Below are positions 48,501 to 50,673 of a stretch of 50,673 bases of DNA, in pieces. The DNA is taken from assembly GCF_013277515.1 (NCBI RefSeq), contig NZ_VMNB01000004.1, forward strand, positions 152,908-203,580, given 5' to 3'. The stretch is from Streptococcus sp. k-402. Its GTDB lineage: Bacteria > Bacillota > Bacilli > Lactobacillales > Streptococcaceae. How positions within the stretch are numbered: position 1 is the stretch's first letter; every line of letters begins with the position of its first letter. A model generated the notes under the pieces. That model did no database searches. It was given only the letters and a program-made list of their open reading frames with translations, and was not told the origin of the DNA. The position numbers and the translations under genes are program-made.

Positions 48501-49400
48501 TTACAACAACGCCTCAAACTCAGATACTGACATACCCAACTGCTGACTGGCAACCTCGGAAGTCAGAAGTCCTTGGCGAACCATATCCAGAAAGGCAAAA
48601 AGTTTTCCACGTTCAAGTCCTTCTGCCCGACCTCTCTCCAACCCTTTTTCTTCAGCTTGTTCCAAGGCATAGTCCTGTGCTAACAAGGCTTGTTCTTCTC
48701 GCATACGTAGTTGACTAAACATTTTCCTGTCCTCCTCGGACCAGCTCTTGTAGTCCAGCAGTTGATCTGCTTGGCTGATGGCTCGCTCGGGGCGCTGGGT
48801 AAAGGGTTTGTTCCCAAAAAACTCCAACCACGGTTTGCGAATGCTATCTTTGCTGGTTTCTCTGTATTTTCTTAATTCCAAGAACGCCATCTTGACTAGA
48901 TGGTTTGCTTGACCGTTATTTGTGATGGTTAAGACCTCACCTGTCGTATCCTCGCGCATGCTAAAGCTATGAAAAGCTAAGTCATCTTGGAAATAATTAC
49001 TATCCACAATGGCGATAGCGTAAACAGGTGCGATATGCTTGTAACTTTGATGAGTATTGCCTTCTTGCTGGCGAATTTTTTCAAGATTTTGATTGACCTG
49101 ACTGCAAAGGTAAGCCCACAGGCGATTGATGAAAAAATTCTGATGATGTACTTGTATCTCAATGATTACTTGAGTGCCATTATCTAACTCCGCTAAAACA
49201 TCTATACTGGTATAGAAATCCTGCGCTGAGTACGGCATGGAAGGTAAGACGTGAATATTGCTCCCCTCCAAAATGGTCACATTTTTTGCTGGCAAGTCCA
49301 GCATATCGCGGATAAATTGACAAGTGATTTCTGGATTGCTAAAGATTTTCTTAGCAACCAAATCATTAGTCGGGCTGATTCCCGGATGACGTAATGTCAT
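48501..49400 (-). CDS. Rpn-family recombination-promoting nuclease / PD-(D/E)XK protein
   Basis: This 299-residue protein belongs to the Rpn family, often annotated as putative transposase but with a PD-(D/E)XK nuclease fold. The core shows Asp67 (DFYTSIDVLAEL) and Glu81-x-Gln83 (VIIEIQV), followed by RLWAYLCSQ. A C-terminal region rich in GLERGRAEGLERGK repeats is typical. Rpn proteins in other bacteria promote RecA-independent recombination or act in phage defence; the role here is unknown. I start at 49400, where AAGGAG precedes ATG; an ATG 27 bases upstream lies before the -10 box. It sits in a decaying zone with a fragment of a second copy. Confidence 0.85.
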   Translation of the reverse strand: MTLRHPGISPTNDLVAKKIFSNPEITCQFIRDMLDLPAKNVTILEGSNIHVLPSMPYSAQDFYTSIDVLAELDNGTQVIIEIQVHHQNFFINRLWAYLCSQVNQNLEKIRQQEGNTHQSYKHIAPVYAIAIVDSNYFQDDLAFHSFSMREDTTGEVLTITNNGQANHLVKMAFLELRKYRETSKDSIRKPWLEFFGNKPFTQRPERAISQADQLLDYKSWSEEDRKMFSQLRMREEQALLAQDYALEQAEEKGLERGRAEGLERGKLFAFLDMVRQGLLTSEVASQQLGMSVSEFEALL

Positions 49401-49415
49401 ATTCTTTCTCCTTTC

Positions 49416-49424
49416 ATTATAGCA
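49416..49424 (-). promoter_or_regulatory. Rpn gene promoter, extended -10
   Basis: On the minus strand TGCTATAAT, about 16 bases before the start codon, giving a very short leader. Confidence 0.55.
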
Positions 49425-49688
49425 CATTTTTAATCTAGGTTTGCTAGATTCAATGCTTCTATCTATTTATTCGTAAAAGAAAGACAAAAGAAGCGAGAAA
49501 CTTCAAAACTATTACCCCTAATCACTTTCAAAGAGATGAATTTTACTCATATTATTTATTAAAGACTATATTTTACAAAAAAGATTACAAAATCAACCAT
49601 TTTAGAAAATCCTTACCACTTCCTAGACTATTAATTCTAATGTTTTTTTATACTACTAGCTTGCTCGTCAATAGGTCGTAAAGCAAAA

Positions 49689-49754
49689 TCAGTTGATCCA
49701 TTCCCCGTACTCGTTCACTCTATAGCCGTCTGGTGTTAGCGATACGAAATTTTC
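49689..49754 (-). pseudogene. Dead C-terminal tail of a choline-binding protein
   Basis: On the minus strand this reads ENFVSLTPDGYRVNEYGEWIN and stops at 49689. That is the usual ending of pneumococcal-type choline-binding proteins (compare DGYKVNSNGEWVNY at 50.4 kb). An in-frame stop lies directly upstream and the choline-binding repeats are gone. The DNA from 49425 to 49688 is AT-rich and shows nothing else I can name. Confidence 0.7.
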
Positions 49755-49869
49755 CTAAACCTTTTAAATATAAAAACATCTTTTTCCTCACTTTAGTTTC
49801 TAATACTTATTTATCCAGATATAATAGCTTACAATCTTTTAAAATCTTCAAATAAGTTATGATTGTTTC

Positions 49870-50002
49870 ATACTCTTCAAACCATATCAACCTTGCCGTG
49901 TATATGTTACTGACTTCATCAGTTTCATCTACAACCTCAAAACGGTGTTTTGAGCAGGCTACGGCTAGCTTCCTAATTTGCTCTTTGATTTTTTGAGTAT
50001 AA
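49870..50002 (-). repeat. Diverged BOX element, A-B-C form
   Basis: On the minus strand: a shortened boxA (CTCAAAAAATCAAAGAGCAA), boxB with a mutated palindrome (GATGAAGTCAG), and a boxC missing about 15 bases (ACACGGCAAGGTTGATATGG). Clearly an older copy than the others. Confidence 0.8.
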
Positions 50003-50024
50003 GGACATGTTGGATTCTATGTGC

Positions 50025-50042
50025 TGTATTGTCAACAATACA
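50025..50042. promoter_or_regulatory. 18-base palindrome
   Basis: TGTATTGT and ACAATACA are perfect inverted arms around a 2-base centre. It could be an operator, but no promoter or gene lies close on either side. Confidence 0.3.
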
Positions 50043-50138
50043 CTCTTCTTCCTGTATATCTACCAACATGATTTACAGAATTTTATTTTACTATAATTTT
50101 ACCTATATTCCAAGACAGAAATAAAATAATCAAGAACA

Positions 50139-50175
50139 AAAACGCATATAACCAATAACTAGCTATATGCATTTT
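50139..50175 (-). terminator. Hairpin downstream of the choline-binding protein
   Basis: GCATATA (50144-50150) pairs with TATATGC (50164-50170). On the minus strand it is followed by a T-rich run, GTTTTTG. It is the first terminator-like structure after the choline-binding gene, about 225 bases beyond its stop. Apart from this I see nothing in 50176-50398. Confidence 0.5.
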
Positions 50176-50398
50176 AACACTTAAAGCGAACTGTTAAGTT
50201 GCGACTAGTGGTATCCAGTCCTAAGTAAGTCGGAAATATACAGTTTATTTACGACTAGCAAGGCATTTATCCGGCAATAAGAGCTCATCTAAATTGACTT
50301 TTTCTTAAAGTAGAAATTTCTACGAAAACTATCTAAATAAACTTTTTATCTCTATGACGGACAAAACATGTCTCAGTTATTCATCAACATCCAAGGTT

Positions 50399-50673
50399 CT
50401 AGTAGTTGACCCACTCCCCATTGGAGTTAACTTTATAACCATCTACTATAGTATTAACCGCTAATCTTCCGCTTTCATTGACATAGTACCATTTGTCTCC
50501 AACTTGGAACCATTGATTTACCTTCATTGCACCAGATGATTCCTGATAGTACCAATGGTCTCCATCTTTTATCCAACCAGTTGCCATTGAACCGTTAGCA
50601 TTGAGATAGTACCACACACCACTGGATTCAACCCAGCCAGTAGACATTGCTCCGCTCTCACTCAAATAATACC
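50399..50673 (-). CDS. Choline-binding surface protein, C-terminal part (cut by window edge)
   Basis: The open frame runs off the right end; only the last ~91 residues are present. They consist of choline-binding repeats of about 20 residues (STGWVESSGVWYYLNANGSM, ATGWIKDGDHWYYQESSGAM, then a variant with NQWFQVGDKWYYVNESG) and the terminal cap LAVNTIVDGYKVNSNGEWVNY. This ending, with the QWF repeat before the cap, is the form seen in PspA, PspC/CbpA and PcpA-type surface proteins rather than in LytA. The repeats bind phosphocholine on teichoic acids and hold the protein on the cell surface. The functional N-terminal module is outside the window. An apparent TTG start near 50665 is just the frame passing through a repeat. 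Confidence 0.9.
   Translation of the reverse strand, partial: YYLSESGAMSTGWVESSGVWYYLNANGSMATGWIKDGDHWYYQESSGAMKVNQWFQVGDKWYYVNESGRLAVNTIVDGYKVNSNGEWVNY

Noticed and set aside
48473..48718. 81-codon plus-strand open frame
   Set aside because: It runs antisense through the 3' end of the Rpn gene and its stray fragment, and has no supporting promoter or ribosome site.

Overview
The window is a piece of a Streptococcus chromosome from the mitis group (S. mitis / S. pseudopneumoniae / S. pneumoniae). The evidence is seven BOX-type dispersed repeats, a choline-binding protein at the right edge, a full tagatose-6-phosphate lac system, extended -10 promoters (TGnTATAAT) and proteins that read like pneumococcal ones throughout. 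GyrA carries Gly instead of Ser at position 114. I associate that variant with viridans relatives such as S. mitis rather than typical pneumococcus, so I favour S. mitis or a close relative. I see no tRNA, rRNA or CRISPR array.

Left part (1-27 kb) is housekeeping. It holds argR and pepX on the minus strand, then dnaE, pfkA and pyk, a divergent ldh, gyrA-srtA, an FNT channel, an O-acetylhomoserine sulfhydrylase, a DUF2130 protein with truB, udk, and a tightly overlapping run xseA-xseB-ispA-tlyA-ahrC-recN-phosphoesterase, then lepA. The one foreign trace is a decayed tyrosine-recombinase tail between pyk and ldh.

Middle part (27-40 kb) is a galactose/lactose island. gatABC encodes a galactitol-family PTS, lacX an aldose epimerase-like protein, lacABCD the tagatose-6-phosphate pathway, lacTFEG an antiterminator, the lactose PTS and phospho-beta-galactosidase, and the convergent lacR a DeoR-family repressor. 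Visible control signals include CcpA (cre) sites over the gat and lacT promoters, a perfect inverted repeat bracketing the lacA promoter, and a BglG-type RAT/terminator in the lacT leader. There is also a strongly folded, unexplained spacer between lacE and lacG. Lactose imported by LacEF is cut by LacG. Galactose-6-phosphate from there, or from Gat, is then taken through LacAB, LacC and LacD to triose phosphates, which feed the pfkA/pyk/ldh glycolytic genes at the left.

Right part (40-50.7 kb) starts with class Ib ribonucleotide reductase (nrdH, nrdE, nrdF; minus strand, with NrdR-like boxes upstream), then ptsHI, the general PTS proteins that energise the gat and lac transporters, and a YkgJ-type cysteine-cluster protein. 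From about 47.2 kb the sequence becomes a decaying, repeat-rich zone: a one-base-frameshifted ClbS/DfsB-like gene, two BOX elements, an Rpn-family nuclease gene with a stray fragment of a second copy, a dead tail of a choline-binding protein, and a live choline-binding protein cut by the window edge.

I did not find a convincing new multi-gene system. The best leads are the folded lacE-lacG spacer, the recombinase remnant at the pyk-ldh junction, the lac/gat operator architecture and the Rpn/choline-binding decay zone.
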